Origin: Erwinia aphidicola
Lineage (GTDB): Bacteria > Pseudomonadota > Gammaproteobacteria > Enterobacterales > Enterobacteriaceae
Direction of reading: 5' to 3'
Assembly: GCF_014773485.1 (NCBI RefSeq)
Contig: NZ_JACXBP010000004.1
Span: 248,001 to 312,000, forward strand
DNA: 64,000 bases
Shown here: piece by piece, positions 29,949-40,211 of the stretch
Position numbering within the stretch: the stretch's first letter is position 1
How the letters are laid out: every line of letters starts with the position of its first letter
Translations under genes and position numbers: made by a program
The notes under the pieces: generated by a model
Seen by the model: the letters and a program-made list of their open reading frames with translations, nothing else
Told to the model about the DNA's origin: nothing
Database searches by the model: none

Positions 29949-30588
29949 TGCGCATCACCAGCGCAATACTGCCAATAAGACCGATGGAGAGCATCACCAG
30001 CGGCAGCACCATCAGGCAGGCCATCACCTGGTCTTCATGGCGTTTAATAAACGGTACCTGGCTGATGGCATAGCCGAATCCCACCAGAATCAGCACCCAC
30101 AGCAGACCGCTCAGCCAGTTGAACAGCTGGAAACGGGTGTTCTTTAATCCGGCAATCCCGGCAAGGGTGGGCAATATGGTACGGACAAACGCCAGGAAAC
30201 GGCCGACTAGTAGCGCCATCAGGCCGTGGCGGTTGAACAGGTTCCATGCCCGCTGGTGATACTGAGCGGGCAGGTGCATAAGCCAGCCCTGAACCATTTT
30301 GGTGTTGCCCAGCCAGCGCCCCTGCAGATAACCCAACCAGCAGCCGAGGCTGGCAGCGGTAGTCAGGATCAGCAGCGTGGGGATAAATGCCATCGCCCCT
30401 TTGGCGATCATCGCTCCTGCCAGCAGCAGCAGGCTGTCACCGGGCAGAAACGCCGCGGGCAGCAAGCCGTTTTCCAGCAGCAGCGTCAGAAACATAATCC
30501 CGTACACAATCCAAATCACGTCCGGATTGGCCAGCGCGGCGAAATCCTGATGCCACAGCGCCTGAACAATCTCGTGTAATACACCCAT
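29932..30588 (-). CDS. yghB: yghB: DedA-family membrane protein
   Basis: A 218-residue DedA inner-membrane protein (E. coli YghB 219). The family is linked to undecaprenyl-phosphate or phospholipid recycling, proton-motive force and division. Conserved segments are [13 protein letters not shown] [32 protein letters not shown], the [16 protein letters not shown] motif with its essential acidic and arginine residues upstream, and a C-terminal helix ending in basic residues RRKKAR. The strict YghB/YqjA similarity makes this a confident call. Confidence 0.93.
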   Translation of the reverse strand: MGVLHEIVQALWHQDFAALANPDVIWIVYGIMFLTLLLENGLLPAAFLPGDSLLLLAGAMIAKGAMAFIPTLLILTTAASLGCWLGYLQGRWLGNTKMVQGWLMHLPAQYHQRAWNLFNRHGLMALLVGRFLAFVRTILPTLAGIAGLKNTRFQLFNWLSGLLWVLILVGFGYAISQVPFIKRHEDQVMACLMVLPLVMLSIGLIGSIALVMRRKKAR

Positions 30589-30615
30589 TAGTTATCCCGT
30601 AACCTGCATAGCCTT

Positions 30616-30731
30616 GATACTTGACGCCACAGCTGCATTAGCTGCGTACGGACACCCAGGTGACTGACTTCTGTAAGCTCCCGGGGATGCGCGTACTTGC
30701 CGCCTTGCCGTCACGCCAATTATTTTGGCTA
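30616..30731. repeat. ERIC element, yghB/metC gap
   Basis: GACACCCAGGTGACTGACTT and CTGTAAGCTCCCGGGGAT (30651-30688) match the ERIC core palindrome. CAGCTGCATTAGCTGCG lies on the left arm and TTGCCGCCTTG...CCAATTATTTTGG on the right. It is a full-length but diverged copy without the insertion seen in the element at 3781. The rest of the 217-base gap (to 30805) shows no gene. Confidence 0.82.
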
Positions 30732-30805
30732 TTGAAATTTCGCTGTCCATTGTAGCTGCAATTTCGCTTCAACACCTTGATCAAAGGCGCGAAGCCGGGA
30801 GGCTA

Positions 30806-32023
30806 TTAACACTTTGTTGAAGCTTTAGGGCATGACTGGCTTAAGCGTGCAAATCCGGCAGCAAGGTCGTCAATCAGATCGTCGACGTTTTCCAGCCCGA
30901 TATGCAGGCGCACCAGCGTGCCGCTGAAATCGATGCCGCCCGCGGGACGGATCGCCGCCAGCTCTTCCGGCTGGTTCGCCAGAATCAGCGACTCATAGCC
31001 GCCCCACGAGTAGGCCATGCTGAAATGGCTGAAGTTGTCGAGGTAGTGTGCCAGCTGCTCGCGGCTCAGCTTCGCCTTCAGTACAAAGGAGAACAGACCG
31101 CTGCTGCCGCTGAAATCACGCTGCCAGAACTGATGTCCTTTGCACTGTGGCAGCGCCGGGTGGTTGACCACCGCCACTTCCGGGCGTTCGGCCAGCCAAT
31201 TGGCAACGCGAATGCTGCTCTCTTCATGCTGACGCAGGCGCACTGCCAACGTGCGCAGGCCGCGGCTGGTCATATAGGCGGTGTCGGCATCGACCATCTG
31301 GCCCATCAGGTAGGAATTCTCGCGCAGCTGCGCCCAGCAGCGCGCGTTGGCGACGGCGGTGCCGATCATCGCATCCGAATGGCCGATCAGATATTTGGTT
31401 CCGGCCTGGATCGAGATGTCCACGCCGAAGTCCAGCGCGCGGAACAGGATCCCGGCACCCCAGGTGTTGTCGATCATGATGATCGCATCCGGCGCTTTGC
31501 TGCGGATCGCCGCGACAATGGCCGGAACGTCCTGCACTTCCATGGTGATCGAAGCCGGAGATTCGAGGAACACCACGCGCGTATTGGGCTGCACCAGCTC
31601 GGCAATTTCGCTGCCCGCGCTGTGATCGAACCAGGTGGTCGTGACATTCATTTTACTGAGGATTTTTGTGCAAAAATCCTGAGTCGGCTCGTACACGCTG
31701 CCGCTCATCAGCACGTTATCCCCCGCGCAGACAAAGGCGAGGATAGCGTTGGCTACCGCCGCTGCACCACAGGGATAGAGCACACAGCCCGCGCCGCCTT
31801 CCAGCTCGGTCAGCGCCTCCTGCAGGGAGAAGTGGGTGAGGGTGCCACGGCGCCCGTAAAATAGTTCGCCGTCGGCACGCCCGGCGGTGGCGCGTTTTTT
31901 ATCGGCCACGCTATCAAACACCAGCGATGATGCGCGCTGGATAATCGGATTAACCGAGCCTTGCGTGTAGCGTTTAGCGCGTCCGGCCGCGATCAGCGCG
32001 GTTTCAATTTTTTTGCTGCTCAT
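30806..32023 (-). CDS. metC: metC: cystathionine beta-lyase
   Basis: A PLP enzyme of the Cys/Met metabolism family that splits cystathionine into homocysteine, pyruvate and ammonia in methionine synthesis. The 405-residue protein has [16 protein letters not shown], the PLP-ring region [20 protein letters not shown] with the Asp that contacts the pyridine nitrogen, and the Schiff-base lysine in [12 protein letters not shown] near residue 220. The C-terminus is about ten residues longer than in E. coli (395). It is divergent from exbB, as in E. coli. Confidence 0.95.
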   Translation of the reverse strand: MSSKKIETALIAAGRAKRYTQGSVNPIIQRASSLVFDSVADKKRATAGRADGELFYGRRGTLTHFSLQEALTELEGGAGCVLYPCGAAAVANAILAFVCAGDNVLMSGSVYEPTQDFCTKILSKMNVTTTWFDHSAGSEIAELVQPNTRVVFLESPASITMEVQDVPAIVAAIRSKAPDAIIMIDNTWGAGILFRALDFGVDISIQAGTKYLIGHSDAMIGTAVANARCWAQLRENSYLMGQMVDADTAYMTSRGLRTLAVRLRQHEESSIRVANWLAERPEVAVVNHPALPQCKGHQFWQRDFSGSSGLFSFVLKAKLSREQLAHYLDNFSHFSMAYSWGGYESLILANQPEELAAIRPAGGIDFSGTLVRLHIGLENVDDLIDDLAAGFARLSQSCPKASTKC

Positions 32024-32181
32024 GAAATACCCGTATGATTTTTTGCCCTATTTCAACGTTAACACGCCAGCCTGCCGCGCGGTATGCAGCCTGCGGATAA
32101 GTGATAAAAATTCATTATCGCTGCGACAGCGCAGCGCGGGAGATAAAAAAATGTGCAAAAAATGTCCATTAAGTTGTAAAT

Positions 32182-32200
32182 AGTAATGAGAACTACTATC
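32182..32200. promoter_or_regulatory. Fur box upstream of exbB
   Basis: AGTAATGAGAACTACTATC matches the 19-base Fur consensus GATAATGATAATCATTATC at 13 positions and lies 73 bases before the exbB start. ExbB-ExbD energise iron uptake and are Fur-repressed in E. coli, so the site is expected here. Confidence 0.65.
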
Positions 32201-32272
32201 AATTCCCGGCTGTTTTGGTATGATCCGCACTGAATTTTTCCGCTATCGGCTATTAGACGTTGGAGACACAGC

Positions 32273-33001
32273 GTGACAAATGATTTGATGCAGATGGACC
32301 TTTCCGTCTGGGGCATGTACCAGCATGCAGACATCGTGGTGAAAGCGGTGATGATTGGCCTCCTGTTGGCATCGGTTGTCACCTGGGCCATTTTCTTCAG
32401 CAAAAGTATCGAACTCAGCGCGGCACGCAAGCGCCTTAAGCGCGAGCAGTTGGCGCTAGCCAACGTGCGTTCGCTGGAAGAGGCCAGCCAGACCTGTGCC
32501 GGTTTTAAAGGCTTTAGCCTGAGCACGCTACTGGTAAAAGAAGCGGAAAACGAGCTGGAGCTGTCTGCAGGCTCTGATGACAACAACGGTATTAAAGAGC
32601 GTACCGGTTTCCGCCTTGAGCGCCGCGTCGCGGCTATCAGCCGTCATGCCGGTCGCGGTAACGGTTTCCTTGCCACCATCGGGGCTATCGCACCGTTCGT
32701 CGGTCTGTTTGGTACCGTGTGGGGCATTATGAACAGCTTTATCGGCATCGCTCATACGCAGACCACTAACCTCGCCGTGGTTGCGCCGGGTATTGCGGAA
32801 GCGCTGCTGGCGACGGCGGTGGGCCTGATTGCTGCTATCCCTGCGGTGGTTATCTATAACGTCTTTGCCCGTACCATTGGCAGCTACAAAGCTTCTCTCG
32901 GTGACCTGGCCGCCCAGGTTCTGCTGCTGCAGAGCCGCGACCTTGACCTCGCCGCCAGCGCACCGCGCGTTCAGCCCGCACAGAAACTGCGGGTAGGTTA
33001 A
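32273..33001 (+). CDS. exbB: exbB: TonB-system proton channel subunit
   Basis: ExbB forms the pentameric inner-membrane channel that, with ExbD, powers TonB. The 242-residue protein has three membrane helices (near 20-40, 130-155, 175-195); GAIAPFVGLFGTVWGIM and TNLAVVAPGIAEALLATAVG are the diagnostic segments. The start is GTG at 32273, with TTGGAG upstream, as in E. coli, and it gives MTNDLMQMDLSVWGMYQHAD. A Fur box lies upstream and exbD five bases downstream. Confidence 0.96.
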   Translation: MTNDLMQMDLSVWGMYQHADIVVKAVMIGLLLASVVTWAIFFSKSIELSAARKRLKREQLALANVRSLEEASQTCAGFKGFSLSTLLVKEAENELELSAGSDDNNGIKERTGFRLERRVAAISRHAGRGNGFLATIGAIAPFVGLFGTVWGIMNSFIGIAHTQTTNLAVVAPGIAEALLATAVGLIAAIPAVVIYNVFARTIGSYKASLGDLAAQVLLLQSRDLDLAASAPRVQPAQKLRVG

Positions 33002-33006
33002 GCACT

Positions 33007-33429
33007 ATGGCAATGCGATTAAACGAAGATCTCGATAACAACGGTGAAATGCATGAAATCAACGTGACGCCGTTTATCGACGTCATGCTGGTGCTGCTGA
33101 TTATCTTTATGGTCGCCGCGCCGCTTGCCACCGTTGACGTGCGCGTCAATCTGCCTGCCTCCACCAGTGCGCCACAGCCGCGCCCGGAAAAGCCGGTTTA
33201 TCTGTCTATCAAAGCCGACAAGCAGCTGTTTATTGGCAATGATGCGGTAACCGAAGAGACGCTGGTCGATGCGCTGACCAAACAGACCGAAGGTAAGAAA
33301 GACACCACGATTTTCTTCCAGGCCGATAAGTCCGTCGATTACGCAACGCTGATGGGCGTGATGGATAAACTGCGTCAGGCGGGGTATCTGAAGATTGGTT
33401 TGATGGGTATGGAAACTGCCGGGAAATAA
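33007..33429 (+). CDS. exbD: exbD: TonB-system accessory protein
   Basis: ExbD sits in the ExbB pore and carries the proton through its single membrane helix. The 140-residue protein (E. coli 141) has the essential Asp25 in VTPFIDVMLVLLIIF and a periplasmic C-terminal domain. It is translated directly after exbB. Two short hairpin repeats follow its stop. Confidence 0.96.
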   Translation: MAMRLNEDLDNNGEMHEINVTPFIDVMLVLLIIFMVAAPLATVDVRVNLPASTSAPQPRPEKPVYLSIKADKQLFIGNDAVTEETLVDALTKQTEGKKDTTIFFQADKSVDYATLMGVMDKLRQAGYLKIGLMGMETAGK

Positions 33430-33440
33430 TCCCGTGTAAT

Positions 33441-33508
33441 GGGTCGACCAAAACGGTGGTCGCCCCTACACCCGGATCGCAGGGGCCGATCGTATGGTGA
33501 TCGGCCCT
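33441..33508. repeat. Two short hairpin repeats after exbD
   Basis: The first copy pairs CGACC (33445-33449) with GGTCG (33458-33462), extended outward by GGG/CCC around a mismatch, and ends CCCCTACA. The second pairs GGGGCCGATC (33482-33491) with GATCGGCCC (33499-33507). They separate the convergent exbD and the symporter gene. Confidence 0.85.
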
Positions 33509-33521
33509 TGTCATAATCGCG

Positions 33522-34838
33522 TTATACCTGAATTGCCGGCTCCATCAGGCGCCTTGCCTGATACTGCTTCACCAGCCGTTTGATAATCAACGTCCCAATT
33601 AATCCGCACACTGCCGCAAACGTCAGCCAGACGCCCGGCATCGCTTTATCTCCCGTCACATGGATCAGATAGCTGCACACCGCCGGAGTAAAGCCGCCGA
33701 AGAGCGCTGTCGCCAGGCTATAGGCCAGCGAGAAACCGGTGGCACGCACCTCCGCCGGCATCACCTCCGCCAGATACACCACCATGGCGCCGTTATAGCT
33801 GCCGTACAGGAATGAGAGCCACAGCTCGGCTTCCAGCAGATGGGCAAAGCTCGGTGAACCGACCAGCCAGTGCAGCACTGGCCAGGCGGTGATAATCATC
33901 AGGATAGTGAAGATCAGCAGCAGCGGACGGCGGCCATAGCGGTCAGAAAGCGCCCCCATCACTGGCAGCCAGAACAGGTTGGAAATACCAATGCACAGGG
34001 TGACAAAGAAGCTCTCTTTATCGCTCATCATCAGCACCGTTTTGCCAAAGGTCGGGGTGAACGCGGTGATCATATAGAACATCACCGTGGTGGTGACCAC
34101 CATCAGCATGCCCGCCAGCACCAGCGCCCAGTTGCGGCCAACCGAACGGACAATCTGCCCCATGCTCGGGTGATGTTTACGCTGGCTGAAGGCTTCGGTC
34201 TCTTCCAGCATGCGACGGATCCAAAACAGGAACGGCACGATCAGGCAGCCAATCACAAATGGAATACGCCAGCCCCAGTCGGTAACGGCTTCTTTTGCCA
34301 GCAGATGATTGAGCAGCAGGCCGAGCAGCGCGGCGAAGATCACCGCAATCTGCTGGCTACCGGACTGCCAGCTGACGTAGAAGCCTTTCTTGCCCTTTGG
34401 CGCGATCTCAGAGAGATAAACGGAAACCCCGCCAAGCTCGACCCCGGCCGAGAAGCCCTGCAGCAGTCGGCCCAGCAGGATCAGCACCGGCGCCGCCATG
34501 CCCAGCGTGGCATAGCCGGGCACCACCGCAATGGTCAGCGTACCGATCGCCATCAGTCCCAGCGTCAGCAGCAGCCCTTTACGGCGGCCGTGGCGGTCAA
34601 TATAAGAGCCGAGGATAATCGCCCCCAGCGGCCGCATCAGGAAGCCGGCGCCAAAGGTCATCAGCGTCAGCATCAGTGAGGCAAACGGGTCATCTCCGGG
34701 GAAAAAGGTTTTTGCGATGGCGGTAGCATAGTAGCCAAACACCATAAAGTCGTACATTTCGAGGAAGTTACCGCTGGTAACGTTGAAGATAGTTCTGGCA
34801 CCGCCCTGCCGCGATGTCCCTGTCATTGAGTTGCTCAT
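33522..34838 (-). CDS. CitA-like citrate/tricarballylate:H+ symporter (MFS, MHS family)
   Basis: A 438-residue major-facilitator protein of the metabolite:H+ symporter family with twelve predicted helices. The motifs GSYIDRHGRRKGL between helices 2 and 3, GRLLQGFSAGVELGGVSVYL, and GALSDRYGRRPLLL closely follow the citrate carrier CitA and TcuC. It is a single gene without tcuA/tcuB or citrate lyase genes beside it, so the substrate (citrate or another tricarboxylate) is inferred from similarity only. It is divergent from yghA. Confidence 0.85.
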   Translation of the reverse strand: MSNSMTGTSRQGGARTIFNVTSGNFLEMYDFMVFGYYATAIAKTFFPGDDPFASLMLTLMTFGAGFLMRPLGAIILGSYIDRHGRRKGLLLTLGLMAIGTLTIAVVPGYATLGMAAPVLILLGRLLQGFSAGVELGGVSVYLSEIAPKGKKGFYVSWQSGSQQIAVIFAALLGLLLNHLLAKEAVTDWGWRIPFVIGCLIVPFLFWIRRMLEETEAFSQRKHHPSMGQIVRSVGRNWALVLAGMLMVVTTTVMFYMITAFTPTFGKTVLMMSDKESFFVTLCIGISNLFWLPVMGALSDRYGRRPLLLIFTILMIITAWPVLHWLVGSPSFAHLLEAELWLSFLYGSYNGAMVVYLAEVMPAEVRATGFSLAYSLATALFGGFTPAVCSYLIHVTGDKAMPGVWLTFAAVCGLIGTLIIKRLVKQYQARRLMEPAIQV

Positions 34839-35177
34839 GTTACTTCCTGTGGGTTTTTTCCTCGTTTTTAGCCTGCCGGGGCGGGTTTTAATGTGACGGC
34901 GATCACCTTTAATGGCTTACAAAATGTTCACATTAGTAACCAATAATTAACAGTGGTAGTTTTGGCTAAAATTTGCACATTACTTGCGTCGATATTATTC
35001 GCCTGAGAGGGGCTGTTCATATTTGGTTATATTTTATTGCATTTAAATTTTGCCATTTTTTCCTCTGAAATCAGTTCTATACTCGATATTAATGTTTCCC
35101 TCGTCGACAGCCGATGAACGTGGACTACGCTTAACCCCGAACGAAACGAAATGAATATATCGCCAAGCGGAGGAACC
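34839..35177. other. Divergent intergenic region, symporter / yghA
   Basis: This 339-base AT-rich gap carries the promoters of the symporter (minus) and yghA (plus). CTATACT near 35078 is a candidate sigma-S-type -10 for yghA, which is a stress gene in E. coli, but the -35 is unclear. The minus-strand open frames here run on opposite yghA and are not genes. Confidence 0.5.
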
Positions 35178-36071
35178 ATGGCAGACCAATACGAAATGCA
35201 GAATCCTCTCACGCAATATCCAGCGGAAGACTTCCCCAAGCAGCGCCAGCCTGCGCCCGGCGTGCAGGCTGAGATGCGGCCGGTGCCGGACTGCGGCGAA
35301 AAAAGCTATCGCGGCAGCGGCCGTTTGCAGGGGCGTAAAGCGCTGGTGACCGGTGCCGACTCCGGCATTGGCCGCGCGGCAGCCATTGCCTATGCTCGCG
35401 AAGGCGCGGACGTGGCGCTCTCCTACCTGCCTGACGAGCAGCGCGATGCCGAAGAAGTGGCAAAACTGATTGAGCAGGCCGGGCAAAAAGCGGTGCTGCT
35501 GCCGGGTGATATCAGCAATGAAGCGTTCAGCAAGAAGCTGGTGGAAGATGCGCGTGAGCATTTAGGCGGCCTGGACATTCTGGCGCTGGTGGCTGGTAAG
35601 CAGGTGGCGGTAGAAAACATTGCTGACCTGACCACCGAGCAGTTCCGTAAAACCTATGAGACCAACGTGTTTTCGCTCTACTGGATCACCCAGGCAGCGA
35701 TCCCGCATCTGCCGGCGGGTAGCAGCATTATCACCACCTCGTCGATTCAGGCCTATCAGCCCAGCGCACACCTGCTCGACTATGCGTCGACCAAAGCGGC
35801 TATCCTGGCTTACACCCGCGGCCTGGCGAAGCAGATTGCTGAGAAAGGCATCCGCGTGAACTGCGTGGCACCGGGTCCAATCTGGACGGCGCTGCAGATT
35901 GCGGGCGGTCAGACGCAGGATAAGATCCCGGAATTCGGCCAGCAGACGCCGATGAAACGTGCCGGACAGCCTGCAGAACTGGCGCCGGTGTACGTTTATC
36001 TGGCGTCGCAGGAGTCAAGCTACGTGACCGCTGAAGTACATGGCGTCACCGGTGGTAATCACCTGGGTTAG
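35178..36071 (+). CDS. yghA: yghA: NAD(P)-dependent short-chain oxidoreductase
   Basis: A short-chain dehydrogenase of the glucose/ribitol-like subgroup, 297 residues (E. coli YghA 294). The cofactor motif is [10 protein letters not shown], the catalytic serine is in ITTSSIQAY, and the YxxxK pair is in YASTK. The C-terminal [20 protein letters not shown] block is typical of this group. The start at 35178 has GGAGG upstream; a frame beginning at 35151 has no site. The physiological substrate is not established. Its stop overlaps the stop of the fimbrial gene on the other strand. Confidence 0.93.
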   Translation: MADQYEMQNPLTQYPAEDFPKQRQPAPGVQAEMRPVPDCGEKSYRGSGRLQGRKALVTGADSGIGRAAAIAYAREGADVALSYLPDEQRDAEEVAKLIEQAGQKAVLLPGDISNEAFSKKLVEDAREHLGGLDILALVAGKQVAVENIADLTTEQFRKTYETNVFSLYWITQAAIPHLPAGSSIITTSSIQAYQPSAHLLDYASTKAAILAYTRGLAKQIAEKGIRVNCVAPGPIWTALQIAGGQTQDKIPEFGQQTPMKRAGQPAELAPVYVYLASQESSYVTAEVHGVTGGNHLG

Positions 36072-37048
36072 AACGACAAGTCCACCGTAATGGTATCGCT
36101 GTAGCTCCCCGCTACCGGCGTTGCCTGGCTGGTCAGCACCTGAGCATTATAGTTAAAGGTGCGGGTCAGCCCGTCGGTGCTGACGCTGTTAGCCGCCGTG
36201 CTCTGCATGCGTTCTGCAGTCACGGTTCCCCCCCAGCGGTTGGCAGTGCCCGACCCTTTATAAATCTCATAGGCCAGCAGGTTCGTCCCGCTGGCCATGT
36301 AGCGCTGCGCTCCCACCGCATGGATCCCGTTGTTCATCCCCACGCTGTAGGTACTGCCCTTGGTGCAGATCACGTTGATCGACTGGCTGACGCCGGTAAA
36401 GCTGCTGACCAGCGGGGCGCTGCCGAAGTTCACCGCAGGTGAAGTAATGGTGGTGCAGTCGTTGGCAATGGCGATGGTCGCGGTCAGCGGCAGGGTCGTG
36501 GTGCCGCTGTTTTGCGAACCGAGCAGGCACAGGCCGCCAATGCCTACCCCGGTGCAGACGTTGTACACCACCTGCACGTTGAGCGTCACGGTGTAGGTGC
36601 CGGCCGCCACCACGGCGCCGGGCACGGTGCGCAGGAAGAACGGCAGGCTGAACACCACCTGGTTGCCGGTGCCGATACTCAGCCCCAGCAGCTGGCTGCG
36701 GCTGTAGGTGACGAGGGTGCCACCAATGCCCAATTCCGTGGCGCAGGCGGAGTCGGTACACAGCTGCACCGGGATGGTATCGCTCAGGCGCAGCGTGCCC
36801 CGATTGCCAGTGGAGCTGGTGGCGCTGACTAACTGCACGGTGACGCTGTCCGATGACAGCAGCGCCAGCACCCCGGTGCCGCAGTTGAGGGTGCCGGGCG
36901 CAGAAACCGTGCTGGCCGTCGTATTGACGGTAAACGAGCTGACACCGCCAAAGGCCGCGCTGACCGGCGCGGTGGTACAGGCCGCCAGGGCCGGAAGCGA
37001 ACCGCCCATCAGCAGGATAAAACTACACAGCAGCAACAGTTTTTTCAT
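36068..37048 (-). CDS. Csu-type tip adhesin/pilin with two spore-coat-U domains
   Basis: A 326-residue secreted protein: a signal peptide ending ALA before ACTTAPVSA, then two SCPU domains (about 24-175 and 195-326), each with paired cysteines. The C-terminus [13 protein letters not shown] is the usual donor or terminal strand of the family. In CsuE the two-domain subunit is the tip adhesin, and its place as the last gene after the usher fits. Its ATG overlaps the usher stop by four bases, and its stop overlaps yghA tail to tail by three. Confidence 0.87.
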   Translation of the reverse strand: MKKLLLLCSFILLMGGSLPALAACTTAPVSAAFGGVSSFTVNTTASTVSAPGTLNCGTGVLALLSSDSVTVQLVSATSSTGNRGTLRLSDTIPVQLCTDSACATELGIGGTLVTYSRSQLLGLSIGTGNQVVFSLPFFLRTVPGAVVAAGTYTVTLNVQVVYNVCTGVGIGGLCLLGSQNSGTTTLPLTATIAIANDCTTITSPAVNFGSAPLVSSFTGVSQSINVICTKGSTYSVGMNNGIHAVGAQRYMASGTNLLAYEIYKGSGTANRWGGTVTAERMQSTAANSVSTDGLTRTFNYNAQVLTSQATPVAGSYSDTITVDLSF

Positions 37049-39465
37049 CGGGTATTTCCTGTTGGTAACGGGGAGAGCACACAGGTGAGCGGGCCGTAAG
37101 TGGTGAGGGATTTAGGCCGCCCGCCCGGCACCGTCAGTTCGGTATCGCAGTGGCGTCCGTCCGGGGTTTCAGCGCGGAGGGGGTTATGTTCAGACAGATT
37201 CTCCATCCAGGTGATGCCGTCCCAGCCAACGTACCCGCTCTGCTGACCCTCGCGGCTGATAACGGTTGAGACCGGCAGCGGCTCGCCGTTGCTGTCATGC
37301 AGGATCACGCTGGCGGCGCGCAGCGGCTCAATCGGGAAGTGCAGCAGATAACCGCTCTGGCGCTTCACCGAGAAGCGCTGCTCGACGCTGCTGGCCGCCA
37401 TGTCGGCAGGCAGGTCAAGCGTGTCGATATCGTATTTCGCCGGGTAGTATGAGCTGATGGCCGGAACCAGCAGGTAGCCGTCGCTATCCGTTTTTCCCAT
37501 CAGCTGGTTTTCATAGCGCACGTTGACGTTCGGGTAGTCGGTTTTCACCAGCACGAAGGCGTCCGTCACCTGATTTGCGGCAAATACGCTGTTATCCATC
37601 AGCACCAGCGAACCGGAGAGATCGGCAAATTCCGTGCTGTAATTATCATCGCCATAGAAGCCCGCCGAGGTTTCAAACTGCTGATTACGCCAGCGCAGAT
37701 TGCCCTGACGATAGCTGCCGCCGCTGCTCTGATTCGCCCAGGAGGCATCGTAAGCGATCCCGCCATCGGTCGGCATCGCGCGCGAAACGGAGAGCCGTTC
37801 AGCGGTGCCGCCCTGCCGATCGCGCTCCATGCTGATGCTGGCATTGCTCAGATCGCTGAACGGGATCATCAGCGAAACGGCACCGGACCAGTTCCCCTCC
37901 TGCTGGTCGCGACTGGCGGAAAGGTACAGGCTGGTATTGCCCCACAGGTTTTTGCTCCAGGAGAGGTTGAGCAGGCGGGTGCGATCGCCGCTGCCGCTGG
38001 TGATATCAATCAGCGCCGCGCCGAGGCTGCCGTAGCGATCGAGCGCCACGCTGGCATTGTATTGCGCGCTGCTGCGGCTCAGCGTATAGGTCTCTGCCGT
38101 TGCCACCCCGCTTTCACGGTCGCCATACAGCGCAAGGTTACCAAAGCCGGTGGTACGGCGGGTTTGCTGCATTCCCACGCTGAAGCGGCTGGTGTTGTAC
38201 TGGTAGCCCCAGCTGTACTGACGGCCGCTGTCGCCCTGCATCTGGCTCTGGGTGACGGCACCGTTCACCACCCCCCAGGCTCCCATTTTGAGCTGCACGC
38301 CCGTCCCGCCAAGCGCCAGCGACTGCGCCGCCTCGGCATGGGTCTCCAGCGTCAGCCATTCGGCGATCCCGTAGCGATAAGAGCCGCTGCCGGCGGCAGA
38401 GCCGTAGTCGAAGTTCTTCAGCCCGTAGTTCTGGCGCAGCGCCCCGGCGGAAAAGGAAAAGTCAGACAGGCCGCTTTTCAGTAGATCGCTGGCCACGTAA
38501 AACGGCAGGGTGGTGCTGACCCGCCGCCCCTGGGCATCGGTGGTCACCACCACCGCATTACCGGCACCGTTGACAAACGGCATATTGGTCAGCGAGTAAG
38601 GGCCGGGCTGTACCGAGTTACTGCTGGTCTTATAGCCGTTGACGAACAGATCAACGGTCGAGGGTACCGCCGCCTGGCCGGAAAATGAGGGGAGGGGATA
38701 AGTGACCAGGTCAGGGCGTACCGAGAAGTCACGCGCAATCTGAATACCGCCGAGGCGCACGCTGCTGCTCCACGCCAGCGAATCGGTGATTAAATCCCCC
38801 ACGCGCCAGCTCAGTGCCCGCTCTTCATCCTGATTCGCCCACCAGGTATCGTAGCGCAGATAGCCATCCTGCAGGTAGCCGCTGTCACCCGTAAGCTGCT
38901 GCTGAACCACCCCGTTGCTGGAGAACTGGCCAGCGTTCCCGAACAGGCGCAGCTCATTCCAGGCAGACATGCGGGTACCGCCGTCGGTGGTCTGGCTGGC
39001 GTAAACATCGTAGTTAAACAGCAGGCCGTTGCTGCCGCGCCCGGGATAGCGCGGGCCGTTTTGCGCGGCACCCCCAAAGGTCTGCTTTGGCAGCCATTCG
39101 GACGGCACCGTCAGCAGAATGCGTTGCCGCTGGCGATCGTACTCCGCCTGCACCTGATCCATAGCGGAAACATCGATAATCGAGGCGGTGATGCGCGCAG
39201 TCGGAATACCCGCCCGCTGCAGGTCGGCGGCGCGCAGCAGATAGTGGCCGTTTTGAAACTGCACCGGCACCACCTGGTCTCTCTCCTCGCCATTGACCAC
39301 CAGCCCCAGCATATAATTTTGCTGCTGCTGGCTGGCAGCGGCGCTCGGCGGGGGCGGCAGCGAGCGATAGGTTTCCGCGCTGCCGGTCAGCGGTGACAGG
39401 CAGCTTAGCAGGCCAGTAACGGCCAGTGTGCAGTGCCGGCCCGGCACCCGACGGCATCTGCTCAT
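37045..39465 (-). CDS. Csu-type fimbrial outer-membrane usher
   Basis: An 806-residue PapC/FimD-superfamily usher that translocates and assembles pilin subunits. It has an N-terminal periplasmic domain with LGLVVNGEERDQVVP, a 24-strand barrel region with the plug (TVDLFVNGYKTSSNSVQPGP), and C-terminal domains (GGRPKSLTTYGPLTCVL). The order SCPU subunits, chaperone, usher, tip is that of archaic (sigma-type) chaperone-usher pili such as Csu of Acinetobacter. The signal peptide near residues 10-30 ends TGSA. Confidence 0.92.
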   Translation of the reverse strand: MSRCRRVPGRHCTLAVTGLLSCLSPLTGSAETYRSLPPPPSAAASQQQQNYMLGLVVNGEERDQVVPVQFQNGHYLLRAADLQRAGIPTARITASIIDVSAMDQVQAEYDRQRQRILLTVPSEWLPKQTFGGAAQNGPRYPGRGSNGLLFNYDVYASQTTDGGTRMSAWNELRLFGNAGQFSSNGVVQQQLTGDSGYLQDGYLRYDTWWANQDEERALSWRVGDLITDSLAWSSSVRLGGIQIARDFSVRPDLVTYPLPSFSGQAAVPSTVDLFVNGYKTSSNSVQPGPYSLTNMPFVNGAGNAVVVTTDAQGRRVSTTLPFYVASDLLKSGLSDFSFSAGALRQNYGLKNFDYGSAAGSGSYRYGIAEWLTLETHAEAAQSLALGGTGVQLKMGAWGVVNGAVTQSQMQGDSGRQYSWGYQYNTSRFSVGMQQTRRTTGFGNLALYGDRESGVATAETYTLSRSSAQYNASVALDRYGSLGAALIDITSGSGDRTRLLNLSWSKNLWGNTSLYLSASRDQQEGNWSGAVSLMIPFSDLSNASISMERDRQGGTAERLSVSRAMPTDGGIAYDASWANQSSGGSYRQGNLRWRNQQFETSAGFYGDDNYSTEFADLSGSLVLMDNSVFAANQVTDAFVLVKTDYPNVNVRYENQLMGKTDSDGYLLVPAISSYYPAKYDIDTLDLPADMAASSVEQRFSVKRQSGYLLHFPIEPLRAASVILHDSNGEPLPVSTVISREGQQSGYVGWDGITWMENLSEHNPLRAETPDGRHCDTELTVPGGRPKSLTTYGPLTCVLSPLPTGNTR

Positions 39466-39468
39466 CGA

Positions 39469-40188
39469 CTATGGTGCTGAGCGGGTACTACGCCAACTCT
39501 GTTTATGCTCCAGCTCGGCACTCAGCTCAGCCCCGCCGGAAACCGGCACGCTGAGCGGGAATGTGTTGCTGGCATCGGCCAGCACATAGCCGAACAGGCT
39601 GCTGGAGAGGCTGCGACCGCCGAGCGAGACGTTGCTGAGGCGGGCATGCCCGCTGCCACGATTGGTGATCTCCAGCGCCTGCTTGCCGCCCTGATTCACC
39701 AGGCGCCAGCTCAGCTGCGGGCGCGCGCTCTCCGGCGCCAGCCCGTCGCCATAGACAAAGAGCGGCACCGAATAGCGCATCTGGAAATTTAGCCCGGCCT
39801 GATTATCACCCGCCTGCTGCGGGGTCGGGATCTCATCCAGCAGCACGCGGTAGGCGGCCTCTTTGCCACCCGCTGGCGGCGTCTGCTTAATCAGGCGCAC
39901 CATCTGGCGCTTGCCTGGCTCAATCCTCACCAGCGGCGGGCTGGCCAGCACCTGCTGCTGAGTCTGGTACTGCTCCTGGCCATTGATCTGCTGCCAGCTG
40001 AACACCCTGACCTGCATCAGCGTGGTGCTCTCGCCCCGGTTCTCCAGCCACAGTTCGCTGGCTTTCTCCTGCGGCGCGATCTTCGGGTCGATCGGCCAAA
40101 TCAGCACGGAATTCCCGGCGCTGGCAGTAGGGGACACAACACCCAGTAACAGTGCCAGCAGCGGCCCTGTAAGCGCGAATTTGGTCAT
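39469..40188 (-). CDS. Csu-type periplasmic pilus chaperone
   Basis: A 239-residue PapD-like chaperone with a Sec signal ending ASA before GNSVLIWPID. The first immunoglobulin-like domain has the subunit-binding strand RIEPGKRQMVRLIK and the domain linker region YRVLLDEIP. The ATG at 40188 is chosen because AGGAG lies five bases upstream; the in-frame GTG just before it is too close. It is three bases upstream of the usher start. Confidence 0.92.
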   Translation of the reverse strand: MTKFALTGPLLALLLGVVSPTASAGNSVLIWPIDPKIAPQEKASELWLENRGESTTLMQVRVFSWQQINGQEQYQTQQQVLASPPLVRIEPGKRQMVRLIKQTPPAGGKEAAYRVLLDEIPTPQQAGDNQAGLNFQMRYSVPLFVYGDGLAPESARPQLSWRLVNQGGKQALEITNRGSGHARLSNVSLGGRSLSSSLFGYVLADASNTFPLSVPVSGGAELSAELEHKQSWRSTRSAP

Positions 40189-40211
40189 CACTTCTCCTTT
40201 TTTCCCTGCTG

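Noticed and set aside
30902..31864. A 320-codon plus-strand open frame opposite metC
   Set aside because: Antisense to metC and without motif; metC has full catalytic signatures.
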